Below, one piece after another: positions 20,237 to 30,851 of a stretch of 64,000 nucleotides of DNA. The first letter of the stretch is position 1. Every line of letters starts with the position of its first letter. Below the pieces are notes generated by a model. That model was not told the DNA's origin, searched no databases, and saw nothing but the letters and a program-made list of their open reading frames with translations. Position numbers and translations under genes: made by a program. The stretch is from DATGLG01 sp035294245 (lineage in GTDB: Bacteria; Pseudomonadota; Alphaproteobacteria; JACZXZ01): the NCBI GenBank assembly GCA_035294245.1, contig DATGLG010000019.1, positions 1 through 64,000 on the forward strand, in the 5' to 3' direction.

Positions 20237-20317
20237 AAATCGCAAGGATGCGGCCGCCCCACCGGCTTCGCCGAAGCCTGCGGCCGCGCTCAATCGACAA
20301 TCTCAAGGAGGCGAGCC

Positions 20318-20953
20318 ATGACGCTGCGTCTAGGCGATACCGCTCCCGATTTCACGGCGGACACCACCGAGGGGCGCATCAACTTCCACGACTGGATCGG
20401 CGATAGCTGGTGCATCCTGTTTTCCCACCCCAAGGACTTCACCCCGGTCTGCACTACGGAGCTCGGCTATGTCGGCAAGCTCCTGCCCGAATTCGCCAAG
20501 CGCAACGTCAAGGTGATCGGGCTCTCCGTCGATCCGGTGAGCTCCCATAAAGGCTGGGTGAAGGACATCGAGGAGACGCAGAAGACGAAGGTGAACTATC
20601 CGATCGTCGCCGACCCGGACCGCAAGGTCGCCAACCTCTACGGGATGATGCATCCGGCTCATGACGAGGTCTATACCGTGCGCACGGTGTTCGTCATCGA
20701 TCCCAAGAAGAAGATCCGCCTGATGATCACCTACCCCCAGACGGCGGGGCGCAATTTCGACGAGATCCTCCGCGTCGTCGACTCCTTGCAGCTCACCGAC
20801 AAGTACCAGGTGGCGACCCCGGTCAACTGGAAGCAGGGCGAGGACGTCATCATCGTTCCCTCGGTCACGGACGAGGACGCCAAAGCGAAGTTCCCCAAGG
20901 GCTGGCGCGCGCTCAAGCCCTATCTGCGCCTGACGCCGCAGCCCAACAAATAA
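20318..20953 (+). CDS. Peroxiredoxin, 1-Cys (Prx6) type
   Basis: A cytosolic thiol peroxidase that reduces hydrogen peroxide and organic peroxides. The peroxidatic cysteine is Cys45 in PKDFTPVCTTE; no resolving cysteine is visible in the C-terminal domain, which fits the 1-Cys class. Cys32 lies in the preceding strand. Length 211 with the long C-terminal dimerisation domain (VATPVNWKQGEDV, FPKGWRALKPYLR) is typical. The ATG is preceded by a strong AAGGAGG. It appears monocistronic: a hairpin precedes it and a 244-base gap with no visible gene follows. Confidence 0.94.
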   Translation: MTLRLGDTAPDFTADTTEGRINFHDWIGDSWCILFSHPKDFTPVCTTELGYVGKLLPEFAKRNVKVIGLSVDPVSSHKGWVKDIEETQKTKVNYPIVADPDRKVANLYGMMHPAHDEVYTVRTVFVIDPKKKIRLMITYPQTAGRNFDEILRVVDSLQLTDKYQVATPVNWKQGEDVIIVPSVTDEDAKAKFPKGWRALKPYLRLTPQPNK

Positions 20954-21197
20954 TAACGCCGCCGGCGTCTCTGGCAGCGCGCAGCAGAATCGCGCAGGCC
21001 CTTCCCGGCGATTGACTCATCTTCCGGGCGCGCCCGCCGCACCCCTTTTCCCGCTTGCGCGATGGCGGCGGGAGGAGAAGGATGGCGCAAATGAGGGGGT
21101 GGGAGCGGCTGTCCCGCCGTCGTTAAGGAAATATTTAAGCGGCGACAGCTAGCGTCTCGAGCCATAGGTCCAGCTCTGCTACCCGGGATTGGCGCCG

Positions 21198-22892
21198 ATG
21201 GCCGCTTTGGCCGATAGAGGTCTCGATTTGCGCGGCGAGCGCGACCGCTTCGTCGCGTTCTCCTTCGCCGCCGCCGATCTTCTGCTCGAGGTGGGCGCCG
21301 ACGGGCTGATCCGCTTCGCCTCGGGCGCCGCCCGCGCCATGACGGGACGCGACAACCCGGAGCTCCTCGGCGAGCCTTATCTCTCCATCTTCGCCAAGGG
21401 GGATCGCCGCTATGTCTCGCTGCTGATCGACCGGCTTAAGGGCGGTCATCGCCTTGAGCCGGTGATGGTGCGCCTCGCCGTTCCCGACGCCGATCTCGCA
21501 CCCGCCGTGCTGGGGGGCTGCCGCCTGCCCGACCAGGAGAGCGTCTTTCACCTGACGCTGAGCCTCCCCTGCCATCCGGCGCTCTCGGACAGGATCGCCA
21601 ATCTGCGGGACGGCGCCACCGGGCTCCTCGAGAAGGACGCCTTCGAGCAGGCCGCCACCCAGGCTATGACGCAGAGCGACGGCCGCGGCAACGTCAGGCT
21701 CACCCTGCTTCGCCTTGCCCGCCTCCAGGAGCTGCGCGCCCGCGCCGGCGAGGCGGCCACCAACGCCTTTCTCGGCAATGTGGGCGCCCTGCTCCGGACG
21801 CTCTCGCTCGGCAACGATACCGCCGGCCAGCTGGCTGAGGGCCGCTACGGCTTTGTCCATGCCGGCAATGCCAATATCGCGACCGTCTGGGACCAGCTCC
21901 ACGCGCTGTCGCGCGAGGCGGACCCGGCCGGTCAGGGTGTTCACGTCGATTACAGCACGATCGACCTCGCGCTCGACGGCATGAGCGAGGGGGATGCGGC
22001 GCGCGCCCTCCATTACGCGATCGGCAAGTTCGCCACGGCCGAGGAGGGCGGCTTCTCCATCGCCTCCCTCACCGAGGCCTTCGGCTTTCTCCTGCGCGAC
22101 ACGGTCGCCCATATCAGCACGCTCAAGGGCGCCTTTGCGGAGCAGCGCTTCGACGTCGCCCTCCAGCCCATCGTCAATCTCGCGACGCGCACGCCCCATC
22201 ACTACGAGCTCCTGGTGCGCTTCGAGGGCGATCGCTCGCCCTTCGAGATGGTGACCTTCGCGGAGGACGTCGGGCTCATCGAGGAGATCGATCTCGCGAT
22301 CTGCCAGCGCGCTCTCGATTTGCTCCGCGAGACGGCGCCCAATTCGACTCCCATCGCCGTCAACCTCTCGGGGCGCTCGCTCGAGAGCACGCTCTTCACC
22401 CAGGCGCTCTTTGCGCTCCTGAAGCCGCACGCGCCGCTCCGCAATCGCCTCTATTTCGAGATCACCGAGTCGATGCGCATCACGAAGCTTGAGCAGGTCG
22501 ATAATGTCGTGCAGGCCCTGCGCGCCGAAGGGCACCGCTTCGCCCTCGACGATTTCGGCGCAGGAGCCTCCTCGTTCCCCTACCTCAACGCCCTCACCGT
22601 CGATTTCGTAAAGATTGACGGCACCTATGTCCGCCGCATGCTGTCGAGCCCGCGCGACGCCGCCATCCTCAAATCGATCGTGGCGCTCTGCCGGGATCTC
22701 TCGGTGAGGACCATCGCCGAGATGGTGGAGAGCGAGGAGCAGGCGAAGATGCTCCGTGAGCTCGGCGTCGATCTCGGCCAGGGCTTCATGTTCGGCCGGC
22801 CGGCCCCTCTGCCCGCCGAGCTCAAGCGCCGCGTCGCCGTCAACGTCGCGCGTCCCATCCTCCGCCCCGGCGCCAAGCAGAGCTGGGGGTGA
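21198..22892 (+). CDS. EAL domain protein with PAS-like and degenerate GGDEF-like regions
   Basis: Probably a cyclic-di-GMP phosphodiesterase. Residues 10-65 look PAS-like; residues 130-270 resemble a GGDEF fold but lack the GGDEF signature. The EAL domain (about 310-550) keeps the key residues: Glu in HYELLVRF, Asn in NLSG, Glu in FEITES, DDFGAG, Lys in VKIDG, Glu in AEMVES and the GQGFMFGRP end, so it is likely active. The EAL triplet itself reads ELL. TTG 21189 is an alternative start; no strong ribosome site is seen for either. It stands alone between the peroxiredoxin and oxidoreductase genes. Confidence 0.85.
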   Translation: MAALADRGLDLRGERDRFVAFSFAAADLLLEVGADGLIRFASGAARAMTGRDNPELLGEPYLSIFAKGDRRYVSLLIDRLKGGHRLEPVMVRLAVPDADLAPAVLGGCRLPDQESVFHLTLSLPCHPALSDRIANLRDGATGLLEKDAFEQAATQAMTQSDGRGNVRLTLLRLARLQELRARAGEAATNAFLGNVGALLRTLSLGNDTAGQLAEGRYGFVHAGNANIATVWDQLHALSREADPAGQGVHVDYSTIDLALDGMSEGDAARALHYAIGKFATAEEGGFSIASLTEAFGFLLRDTVAHISTLKGAFAEQRFDVALQPIVNLATRTPHHYELLVRFEGDRSPFEMVTFAEDVGLIEEIDLAICQRALDLLRETAPNSTPIAVNLSGRSLESTLFTQALFALLKPHAPLRNRLYFEITESMRITKLEQVDNVVQALRAEGHRFALDDFGAGASSFPYLNALTVDFVKIDGTYVRRMLSSPRDAAILKSIVALCRDLSVRTIAEMVESEEQAKMLRELGVDLGQGFMFGRPAPLPAELKRRVAVNVARPILRPGAKQSWG

Positions 22893-22998
22893 CGCTCCCG
22901 CGCCGGGCTGGGCGACGGCGCAGCCACGCAGGAACCGATGACGCGCCCGAGCATTCTATTGCTCGCCGGTGTTCCACCGGACGCCCGGGGAGCTCGTC

Positions 22999-23505
22999 TT
23001 GGATGCGCAAATCACGCTGCTGGTGGATGGGGCGCGGCGCTCGCTGACCGTCGACACGCGGACGACATTGCTCGACGCGCTGCGCGACCGCCTCGGCGTG
23101 ATGTCGCCGAAGAAGGGCTGCGATCACGGCCAATGCGGCGCCTGCACGGTCCTGCTGGACGGGCGCCGCGCGACAACCTGCCTGGCCCTCGCCGTCGCTT
23201 ATGACGGCGCGGCGATCACGACCGCCCAAGGCCTCGCCGACGGCAGCATCCTGCACCCGGTGCAGCAGGCCTTCCTCGACCACGACGGCTTCCAATGCGG
23301 CTATTGCACGCCGGGCCAGATCTGCTCGGCCGTCGGCATGCTCGCGGAGCTGAAAGCCGGCCATCCCAGCCACGTCACCAAGAACCTGACAGCGGCGCCG
23401 ACGCTGAGCGACAACGAGATCCGCGAGCGCATGAGCGGCAACCTGTGCCGCTGCGGCGCCTACGTCAACATCGTCGCGGCGATCCGGCAGGCGGCATCGT
23501 CATGA
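22999..23505 (+). CDS. Molybdenum hydroxylase [2Fe-2S] subunit (PaoA-like)
   Basis: The iron-sulfur subunit of a three-part xanthine oxidase-family enzyme. The plant-type [2Fe-2S] cluster cysteines are Cys41, 46, 49 and 61 (CDHGQCGAC); the second cluster uses Cys100, 103, 150 and 152 (CGYCTPG, LCRCGAY). Electrons pass from the molybdenum site through these to the FAD subunit. TTG 22999, with GGGGAG six bases upstream, is preferred over GTG 22969, which has no ribosome site. No Tat signal is seen, unlike E. coli PaoA, so the enzyme is probably cytoplasmic. Its 3' end overlaps the FAD gene by four bases. Confidence 0.9.
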   Translation: MDAQITLLVDGARRSLTVDTRTTLLDALRDRLGVMSPKKGCDHGQCGACTVLLDGRRATTCLALAVAYDGAAITTAQGLADGSILHPVQQAFLDHDGFQCGYCTPGQICSAVGMLAELKAGHPSHVTKNLTAAPTLSDNEIRERMSGNLCRCGAYVNIVAAIRQAASS

Positions 23506-24490
23506 CGCCCTTCGCTTACGAGCGCGCCGCCGATGCCGCGAGCGCCGTCGCCAGGGTCTCGGGCCATCCTCGCGCCGCCTTCCTCGGCGCGGGCACCAAT
23601 CTCGTCGATCACATGAAGCTGGGCATCGCGGCACCCGAGCTCCTCGTCGACGTGAGCCGGCTGCCATTCGATCGCATCGAGCCCTTGCCCGGCGGCGGCG
23701 TGCGAATCGGGGCGGCGGTGCGCAATAGCGATCTCGCCGCCGACCTCACGATCCGCGCTCGCTATCCGGCCTTGGCCCAGGCCCTCCTGGCAGGCGCCTC
23801 GGCCCAGCTCCGCAACCTGGCGACGACGGCGGGCAACCTGATGCAGCGCACGCGCTGCGTTTACTTTCAGGACCTCACCACGCCCTGCAACAAGCGTACC
23901 CCCGGCTCCGGCTGCGCTGCGCGCGAAGGCTATACGCGCTATCACGCAATCCTCGGCGCTTCCGAGCATTGCGTCGCCACCCACCCCTCGGACATGGCGG
24001 TGGCGATGGCGGCCCTCGATGCCGTGGTCGTCGTGCGCGACAGCCTGGGCGAGCGGCGCATCCCACTTGTCGAGTTCCACCGCTTGCCCGGTGATGCGCC
24101 GGAGCGCGACACGGTGCTGGAGCATGGCGAGCTGATCACGGCGGTCGAGCTCCCCGCCCTCCCCTTCGCGGCCCGGTCGGCCTATCGCAAGGTGCGGGAG
24201 CGAGCCTCCTACGCCTTTGCCCTGGTCTCGGTCGCCGCCGCTCTCGACATCGCGGACGGGGTGGTTCGCGAGGCGCGGATCGCCCTCGGCGGTGTCGCGC
24301 ATAAGCCGTGGCGGGCGGCGCGAGCGGAGACGGCGCTGCGCGGCGCGGCACCAACGGTCGAGAACTTCCGCGCCGCCGCGGACGCCGAGCTGGCCTTGGC
24401 GAAGCCGCTCGACGGCAACGCCTTCAAGGTGGCGCTGACGCGCAACACGGTTGTGGCCACGCTGCGCAGCCTGGCGAATGGGGACGGCCG

Positions 24491-24494
<4 letters not shown>
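23502..24494 (+). CDS. Molybdenum hydroxylase FAD-binding subunit (PaoB-like)
   Basis: Binds FAD and passes electrons from the Fe-S subunit to the acceptor. The FAD motif AFLGAGTNLVDHM is near residue 27 and RNLATTAGNLMQRTRC near 105. A cysteine-bearing insert follows (Cys119, 129, 138, 157; CNKRTPGSGC and HAILGAS), a hallmark of PaoB/YagS-type subunits, where such cysteines hold an extra [4Fe-4S] cluster. The C-terminal CO-dehydrogenase flavoprotein domain is present. The start ATG 23502 and the end both overlap their neighbours by four bases, so the three subunits are translationally coupled. Confidence 0.92.
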
Positions 24495-26575
<2,081 letters not shown>

Positions 26576-26600
26576 ACGGGCTGCCCGAGATGCCGCGCGG

Positions 26601-27464
26601 TCAGTCGCCGGCCTGGGCCAGGCGCTCCCGTGCCGCGGGCTGGGGCGCCGCGAAGCTGCAGTCGTGCTCCAGGGCGGGGATCATGCGCCGCGCCTCCGCC
26701 ACCTTGGCCGGATCGATCTCCGCCATGACATAGCCGGGCGCCTCGCCGGCGTCGGCAATGACCTCGCCCCACGGGTCGACGATCAGCGCATGGCCGAAGG
26801 TCTTGCGCCCGCCGGCATGCTGGCCGCATTGGGCCGGAGCGAAGACGTAGCTCCCCGTCTCGATGGCGCGGGCGCGTACCAGCACGTGCCAATGAGCCTT
26901 GCCCGTCGTCTTGGTGAAGGCGGCGGGGATGGTGAGAAACTCGGCGCCGGCATGGGCGAGGGCGCGGTAGAGATAGGCGAAGCGCACATCGTAGCAAATG
27001 GTCATGCCGAGCCGGCCCCACGGGGTCGCCGCCACCACGCCGCGGTCGCCCGGCTCGACCGTCGCCGACTCGCGATAGCTCTCGCCCTCGCGGAGCTCGA
27101 CGTCGAAGAGATGGAGCTTGTTGTAGCGCGCGACGATCCTGCCCTCGGGGTCGACCAGATAGGAGCGATTGTTGACCTTGGTCGGGCCGAGCTTGATGGT
27201 AAGCGAGCCCATGAGGAGCCAGATGCCGAGCTCGCGCGCGAGCGCGGTGAAATGGGGGATCGCCGGATGCTCCGCCTCGGGCAGCGCCTTGGCGAGGGAG
27301 CGCTCGGCGCCGAACTCGATGCAGGTGAAGTTCTCCGCGGTGCAGATGAACGCCGCCCCCGCGCCATGGGCCGAGCGGATGAGCCGGTCGACCTCGTGGA
27401 TATTGGGCAGGATATCCGGCCCCGCCGTGTTCTGGATGCAGGCGACCTTGAAGCGCTGGCTCAT
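26601..27464 (-). CDS. Carbon-nitrogen hydrolase (Nit-type amidase)
   Basis: A nitrilase-superfamily amidase with the catalytic triad Glu44 (CTAENFT), Lys116 (RYNKLHLFD) and Cys157 (TICYDVRF). Close relatives (Nit1/Nit2 type) hydrolyse deaminated glutathione or omega-amides of 2-oxo acids; the pairing with glutaredoxin 3 by a four-base overlap (ATGA) fits a glutathione-repair role, which is inference. Length 287 is typical. It converges on the molybdenum hydroxylase genes. Confidence 0.88.
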   Translation of the reverse strand: MSQRFKVACIQNTAGPDILPNIHEVDRLIRSAHGAGAAFICTAENFTCIEFGAERSLAKALPEAEHPAIPHFTALARELGIWLLMGSLTIKLGPTKVNNRSYLVDPEGRIVARYNKLHLFDVELREGESYRESATVEPGDRGVVAATPWGRLGMTICYDVRFAYLYRALAHAGAEFLTIPAAFTKTTGKAHWHVLVRARAIETGSYVFAPAQCGQHAGGRKTFGHALIVDPWGEVIADAGEAPGYVMAEIDPAKVAEARRMIPALEHDCSFAAPQPAARERLAQAGD

Positions 27465-27742
27465 GCGGCTCTCCCCAGGAGTCGATCGAGCGTGCCGGCG
27501 GCGTCGAGCGAGAGCAGCTCGTCGGAGCCGCCGATCGGCCGCCCACCGATGAAGATCTGCGGCACGGTCACGCGGCCCTCGGCGCGCCGGCTCATCTCGG
27601 CGCGCCGCGCCGGGTCATAGGTGACGTCGATCTCGTTGAACTTGACACCCTTGCGCTCGAGCAGGGCCTTAGCGCGATGGCAATAGGGGCACCACATCGT
27701 CGTGTAGATCTCGACCTCGGGCTGGGCGGCGGCTTCGGTCAT
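27461..27742 (-). CDS. grxC: Glutaredoxin 3
   Basis: A small dithiol glutaredoxin of 93 residues. The active site CPYC is at Cys18-Cys21 (TMWCPYCHRAK); TVPQIFIGG and GGSDEL are the glutathione-binding elements. It reduces protein disulfides and glutathione-mixed disulfides in the cytoplasm. ATG 27742 has GAGGGAG six bases upstream. Its stop overlaps the start of the Nit amidase by four bases, so the two form an operon. A long upstream extension of the frame is non-coding. Confidence 0.95.
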   Translation of the reverse strand: MTEAAAQPEVEIYTTMWCPYCHRAKALLERKGVKFNEIDVTYDPARRAEMSRRAEGRVTVPQIFIGGRPIGGSDELLSLDAAGTLDRLLGRAA

Positions 27743-27818
27743 CGCGGGCTCCCTCAACGCTCTGCCCCTATATAGCCCAAGACCTGCTTCTGGCCAAACC
27801 CTCGGCGACCTCGCCCCG

Positions 27819-28550
27819 TCAAGCCGGACGCTCGCCGCCTTCCGGACCGTAGAAGACCACCCAGGTGGTGAGGGCCTCGCCGAAATCCTCGAAGCGATGC
27901 GCCGCTCCCGCAGGGGCGAAGAGCGCGTCCCCTGGCTCAAAGCTGCGGCGCCGCCCATCGCAGACGAAGTTGCCGGCACCTTCCTGGATGACATAGACCT
28001 CGTCCCGTGTATGCGGGCTCTGGGGATCGTGCCCACGGGGATTGTAAAGCTTGAGGGTCATGCTCCCGTGCTCGAAGAGCGGGATCGAGCGCAGGCTTGC
28101 CGCAGCAGGAATGCGGGCGAGCCCCCGGGCAAGCCCCCAGCGCAGCTCTCCCGTCGGCGCCGGATGTGGGGCCGCGGCCTCGCCGCCTTCCGGGCCCCAG
28201 AAGATGACCCAGACGGCGAGATCCGCGGTGAAGCTCTCGAAGCGATGCTCGACCCCGGCCGGGACGAAGAGCGCATCACCGGGGACGAAGCCATGCCGCC
28301 GCGCGCCATTGACGAAATCGCCGCGGCCGCGCATCACGATATAGAGCTCGTCCTGACGATGCGGCCCCTGCAAGTCGCGGCCGCGCGGGGCATAGGCCTC
28401 GAGGGCCAGACTCCCATGGGCGAAGACCCGGGCATAGGGAACCGAGCGCTCCGCCGGGATCGCCGCCAAGGCGGCCGCGAGCCCCCAGCCGAGCGGCATC
28501 GCTCCGGCATCCTCCGACCGCTTCACCTCGCTACCGCTTCCCTGCGCCAT
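27819..28550 (-). CDS. Bicupin (two tandem cupin domains)
   Basis: Two similar halves of about 110 residues each. The first has PHRQDELYIVMRG and PGDALFVPAGVEHRFESF; the second has PHTRDEVYVIQEG and PGDALFAPAGAAHRFEDF. Each half carries the His-Glu-His pattern of a metal-binding cupin and ends in a W(V)xFxGPEGGE motif, so the gene arose by internal duplication. No enzyme activity can be named. The start has AGGAGG in front. comF lies 15 bases upstream in the same direction, so co-transcription is possible. Confidence 0.85.
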   Translation of the reverse strand: MAQGSGSEVKRSEDAGAMPLGWGLAAALAAIPAERSVPYARVFAHGSLALEAYAPRGRDLQGPHRQDELYIVMRGRGDFVNGARRHGFVPGDALFVPAGVEHRFESFTADLAVWVIFWGPEGGEAAAPHPAPTGELRWGLARGLARIPAAASLRSIPLFEHGSMTLKLYNPRGHDPQSPHTRDEVYVIQEGAGNFVCDGRRRSFEPGDALFAPAGAAHRFEDFGEALTTWVVFYGPEGGERPA

Positions 28551-28565
28551 CGCCGCCTCCTCGGC

Positions 28566-29330
28566 TCATGAGAGTGCTGCCGGGCGCACGACCCGCGCAA
28601 GCGTCAGCACGTCGACGGCGCTGGCGCCTGCGCGCAGCAGCACCCGGCTACAGGCGCCGACGGTCGCACCCGTCGTGAAAACGTCGTCGACGAGGAGCAC
28701 CCGTCGACCTTTCATCTGCTCGCCATAGCGCGCGTTGAGCGCAAAGGCGCCGCGCATGTTGCGCCGGCGCTCGGTCGCCGAGAGCTTGCCTTGCGATGGG
28801 GTGCGGCGGCGACGCAGCAGGAGGTCGGGCAGCACCGGCACGCCGCTTTCGCGACCGAGCGCGAGGGCGAGCAGGGCCGCCTGGTTGTAACGGCGTCGGA
28901 AGAGGCGCGTCCAATGCAGCGGCACCGGCGCGATCAGGCTGGCATCGCTCAGGAGCGAAGCGCCCGCCCGCGCCATCCAGCGCCCGAAAGCCGGAACCCC
29001 ATGCAGCCGGTCGCCATGCTTGAAGGCGAGGATCAGCCGACGGCTGCGGTCGTCATAGGCGAAGACTGCGCGGGCGCGGGCGAAGGGCGGGTGCCGCGCC
29101 AAGCAGGCGCCGCAGAGGGCAGGCTCCCCGGGCGCTACCTCGAAAGGCAGACCGCAGCAGGCGCAGAGCGGCGGGCCCAGGAAGGCGATCTCGCTCCAGC
29201 ACGGGGCGCAGAGCAGGCCCGGCCGATCGACGACGGCGCCGCAGCCAAGGCAGCGCGCCGGCAATACCGCGCCAAGAAGGCCATGGGCGGCGCGGCGCAG
29301 CCCATTCGCAAGGGCAAATCCGCTCGACAT
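28566..29330 (-). CDS. ComF family protein (phosphoribosyltransferase-like)
   Basis: Contains an N-terminal zinc-ribbon with four cysteine pairs (CLGCG, CAPC, CACCG, CGAC) and a C-terminal type I phosphoribosyltransferase domain with the PRPP loop VLLVDDVFTTGATV. The RRYNQAALLA motif is also typical. In competent bacteria ComF takes part in DNA uptake; in alphaproteobacteria the role is not settled. Start ATG 29330 (MSSGFALANGL) gives 254 residues, the normal size; no strong ribosome site is seen and starts farther upstream are possible. One copy of a 20-bp repeated motif lies 10 bases upstream. Confidence 0.88.
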   Translation of the reverse strand: MSSGFALANGLRRAAHGLLGAVLPARCLGCGAVVDRPGLLCAPCWSEIAFLGPPLCACCGLPFEVAPGEPALCGACLARHPPFARARAVFAYDDRSRRLILAFKHGDRLHGVPAFGRWMARAGASLLSDASLIAPVPLHWTRLFRRRYNQAALLALALGRESGVPVLPDLLLRRRRTPSQGKLSATERRRNMRGAFALNARYGEQMKGRRVLLVDDVFTTGATVGACSRVLLRAGASAVDVLTLARVVRPAALS

Positions 29331-29340
29331 GAGGCTATCA

Positions 29341-29360
29341 GGGGATGCCAACGTCGCCCC
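29341..29360 (-). repeat. 20-bp dispersed motif, copy 1
   Basis: On the minus strand this reads GGGGCGACGTTGGCATCCCC. An identical copy lies at 55033-55052 and a copy with one change at 55242-55261. This copy is 10 bases upstream of the comF start and directly downstream of a TTGACA (minus strand, 29366-29361). GGGG and CCCC ends could pair. Its function is unknown. Confidence 0.6.
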
Positions 29361-29425
29361 TGTCAATCGTGACCTTGCATCCACTAGGGCTGGTAGGTCC
29401 GTGATCGCCATGCCATATAGGGAAC

Positions 29426-30352
29426 ATGGGCAGCGACGCCATGGCCGTGTTCGATCGCCGGCTCGTGCGCCGGCACCGGGCACGTGCGGCCAAGGTGCTG
29501 GAACATCACGATTTCCTCTTCACCGACGTGGCCGAGCGGCTGGCCGATCGACTGGCCGACACGACACGCCGCTTCCCCCGCGCCCTTGACCTCGGCTGTC
29601 ATGGCGGCGAGCTCGCGCGGACGCTCGGCGGCCGCGGCGGGATCGAGTGGCTGGTGCAGTCTGATGTCGCCCCCGCCATGGCGCAGCGCGCCGGCACCTG
29701 CGCCCTCGCCGCCGATGAGGAGGCGCTGCCCTTTGCCAGCGCCAGCTTCGATCTCGTGATGAGCAATCTGAGCCTGCATTGGGTCAACGACTTGCCGGGT
29801 GCCCTTCTTCAGATCCGCCAGGCCCTCAAGCCCGACGGCCTCTTTCTTGCCAGTCTCTTCGGAGGGGAAACCTTGCGCGAGCTGCGCACGATCCTCCTCG
29901 AGGCGGAGCTTGAGGTGGAAGGCGGCGTTGCGCCGCGCGTCTCGCCCTTTACGGAGATCCGCGATGCGGGCGGCCTCCTTCAGCGCGCCGGCTTCGCCCT
30001 TCCCGTGGTCGATCGCGACGAGATCACCGTGACCTATCCCGACGCGCTCGCCCTGATGCGCGACCTGCGCGGCATGGGGGAGACGAATGCCGTCAGCGAG
30101 CGTCGACGCGGCTTCAGCCGGCGCGAGACCCTGCTGCGCGCCACCGCTCTCTACCAGACCCGCTTCGGGCAATCCGACGGCCGCATCCCGGCGACCTTCC
30201 AAGTCATCTATCTCACCGCCTGGTCGCCCCATTCGTCGCAGCAGAAGCCGCTGCGCCCGGGCTCGGCCAAGGCGCGCCTCGCTGCGGCGCTCGGTGCCGA
30301 GGAGCAGGCGACGGGTGACACGATTCCGATCCCCGCCGCCCCCTCCCGTTAG
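29426..30352 (+). CDS. BioC/NDUFAF5-like SAM-dependent methyltransferase
   Basis: A 308-residue protein with the N-terminal motif VFDRRLVRRHRARAA, SAM motif I ALDLGCHGGELA, and SNLSLHWVNDLPGAL, which is characteristic of BioC and of the NDUFAF5 group. Alphaproteobacterial members are orthologues of mitochondrial NDUFAF5, a complex I assembly factor that hydroxylates an arginine; which role applies here cannot be decided. An ATG 15 bases downstream is an alternative start. It is divergent from comF and convergent with mutT. Confidence 0.85.
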   Translation: MGSDAMAVFDRRLVRRHRARAAKVLEHHDFLFTDVAERLADRLADTTRRFPRALDLGCHGGELARTLGGRGGIEWLVQSDVAPAMAQRAGTCALAADEEALPFASASFDLVMSNLSLHWVNDLPGALLQIRQALKPDGLFLASLFGGETLRELRTILLEAELEVEGGVAPRVSPFTEIRDAGGLLQRAGFALPVVDRDEITVTYPDALALMRDLRGMGETNAVSERRRGFSRRETLLRATALYQTRFGQSDGRIPATFQVIYLTAWSPHSSQQKPLRPGSAKARLAAALGAEEQATGDTIPIPAAPSR

Positions 30353-30371
30353 CGGAGCCCCGGGCGGCCCT

Positions 30372-30812
30372 TCATAGCAGATCCTGCAAAAGGGGGATGA
30401 GCGGTGCGTCCGCAGGCGGCATCGGATAGTCGCGCAGGCGCGCTGGCGCCACCCATTTCAGCGCCTGGCCCTCGCGGGCGCGCGGCGCGCCTTTCCAGAC
30501 GCGGCAAACATAAAGCGGCATGAGAAGGTGAAAATCCGCGTAGCGGTGCGACGCGAAGGCGACCGGCGCGAGACAGCTTTCCGAGGTGTCGATGCCGAGC
30601 TCCTCCTGGAGCTCGCGGATCAGGCCCGTTTCGGGCGACTCGCCGGGATGAAGCTTGCCACCTGGAAACTCCCAAAGTCCGGCCATCGGCTTGCCCAGCG
30701 GCCGTTGCGCCAGCAGCACGCGTCCATCGCGATCGACGAGGGCCACGGCGACCACGAGCACGACGGGAAGGCCGGCCGATGGCGGCGAAGGTTGGTCGGC
30801 GCAGCCGCTCAT
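30372..30812 (-). CDS. mutT: Nudix hydrolase, MutT-type (8-oxo-dGTP diphosphatase)
   Basis: A 146-residue Nudix protein. The Nudix box runs from Gly51 (GGKLHPGESP) through RELQEELGI at about residue 74, matching GX5EX7REUXEEXGU. VLLAQRPLGKPMAGLWEFPGG before it is the MutT-type signature. It should remove oxidised dGTP from the nucleotide pool. argJ lies 39 bases upstream on the same strand and the pair is common in alphaproteobacteria. Confidence 0.92.
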   Translation of the reverse strand: MSGCADQPSPPSAGLPVVLVVAVALVDRDGRVLLAQRPLGKPMAGLWEFPGGKLHPGESPETGLIRELQEELGIDTSESCLAPVAFASHRYADFHLLMPLYVCRVWKGAPRAREGQALKWVAPARLRDYPMPPADAPLIPLLQDLL

Positions 30813-30851
30813 CGGCGGTCCCTGTCGGCAAACGCCCGTCGTGCGGCGCCG

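Noticed and set aside
22948..22965. CGAGCA-TTCTAT-TGCTCG palindrome before the molybdenum hydroxylase genes
   Set aside because: Could be an operator, but a 6-bp stem alone is weak evidence.
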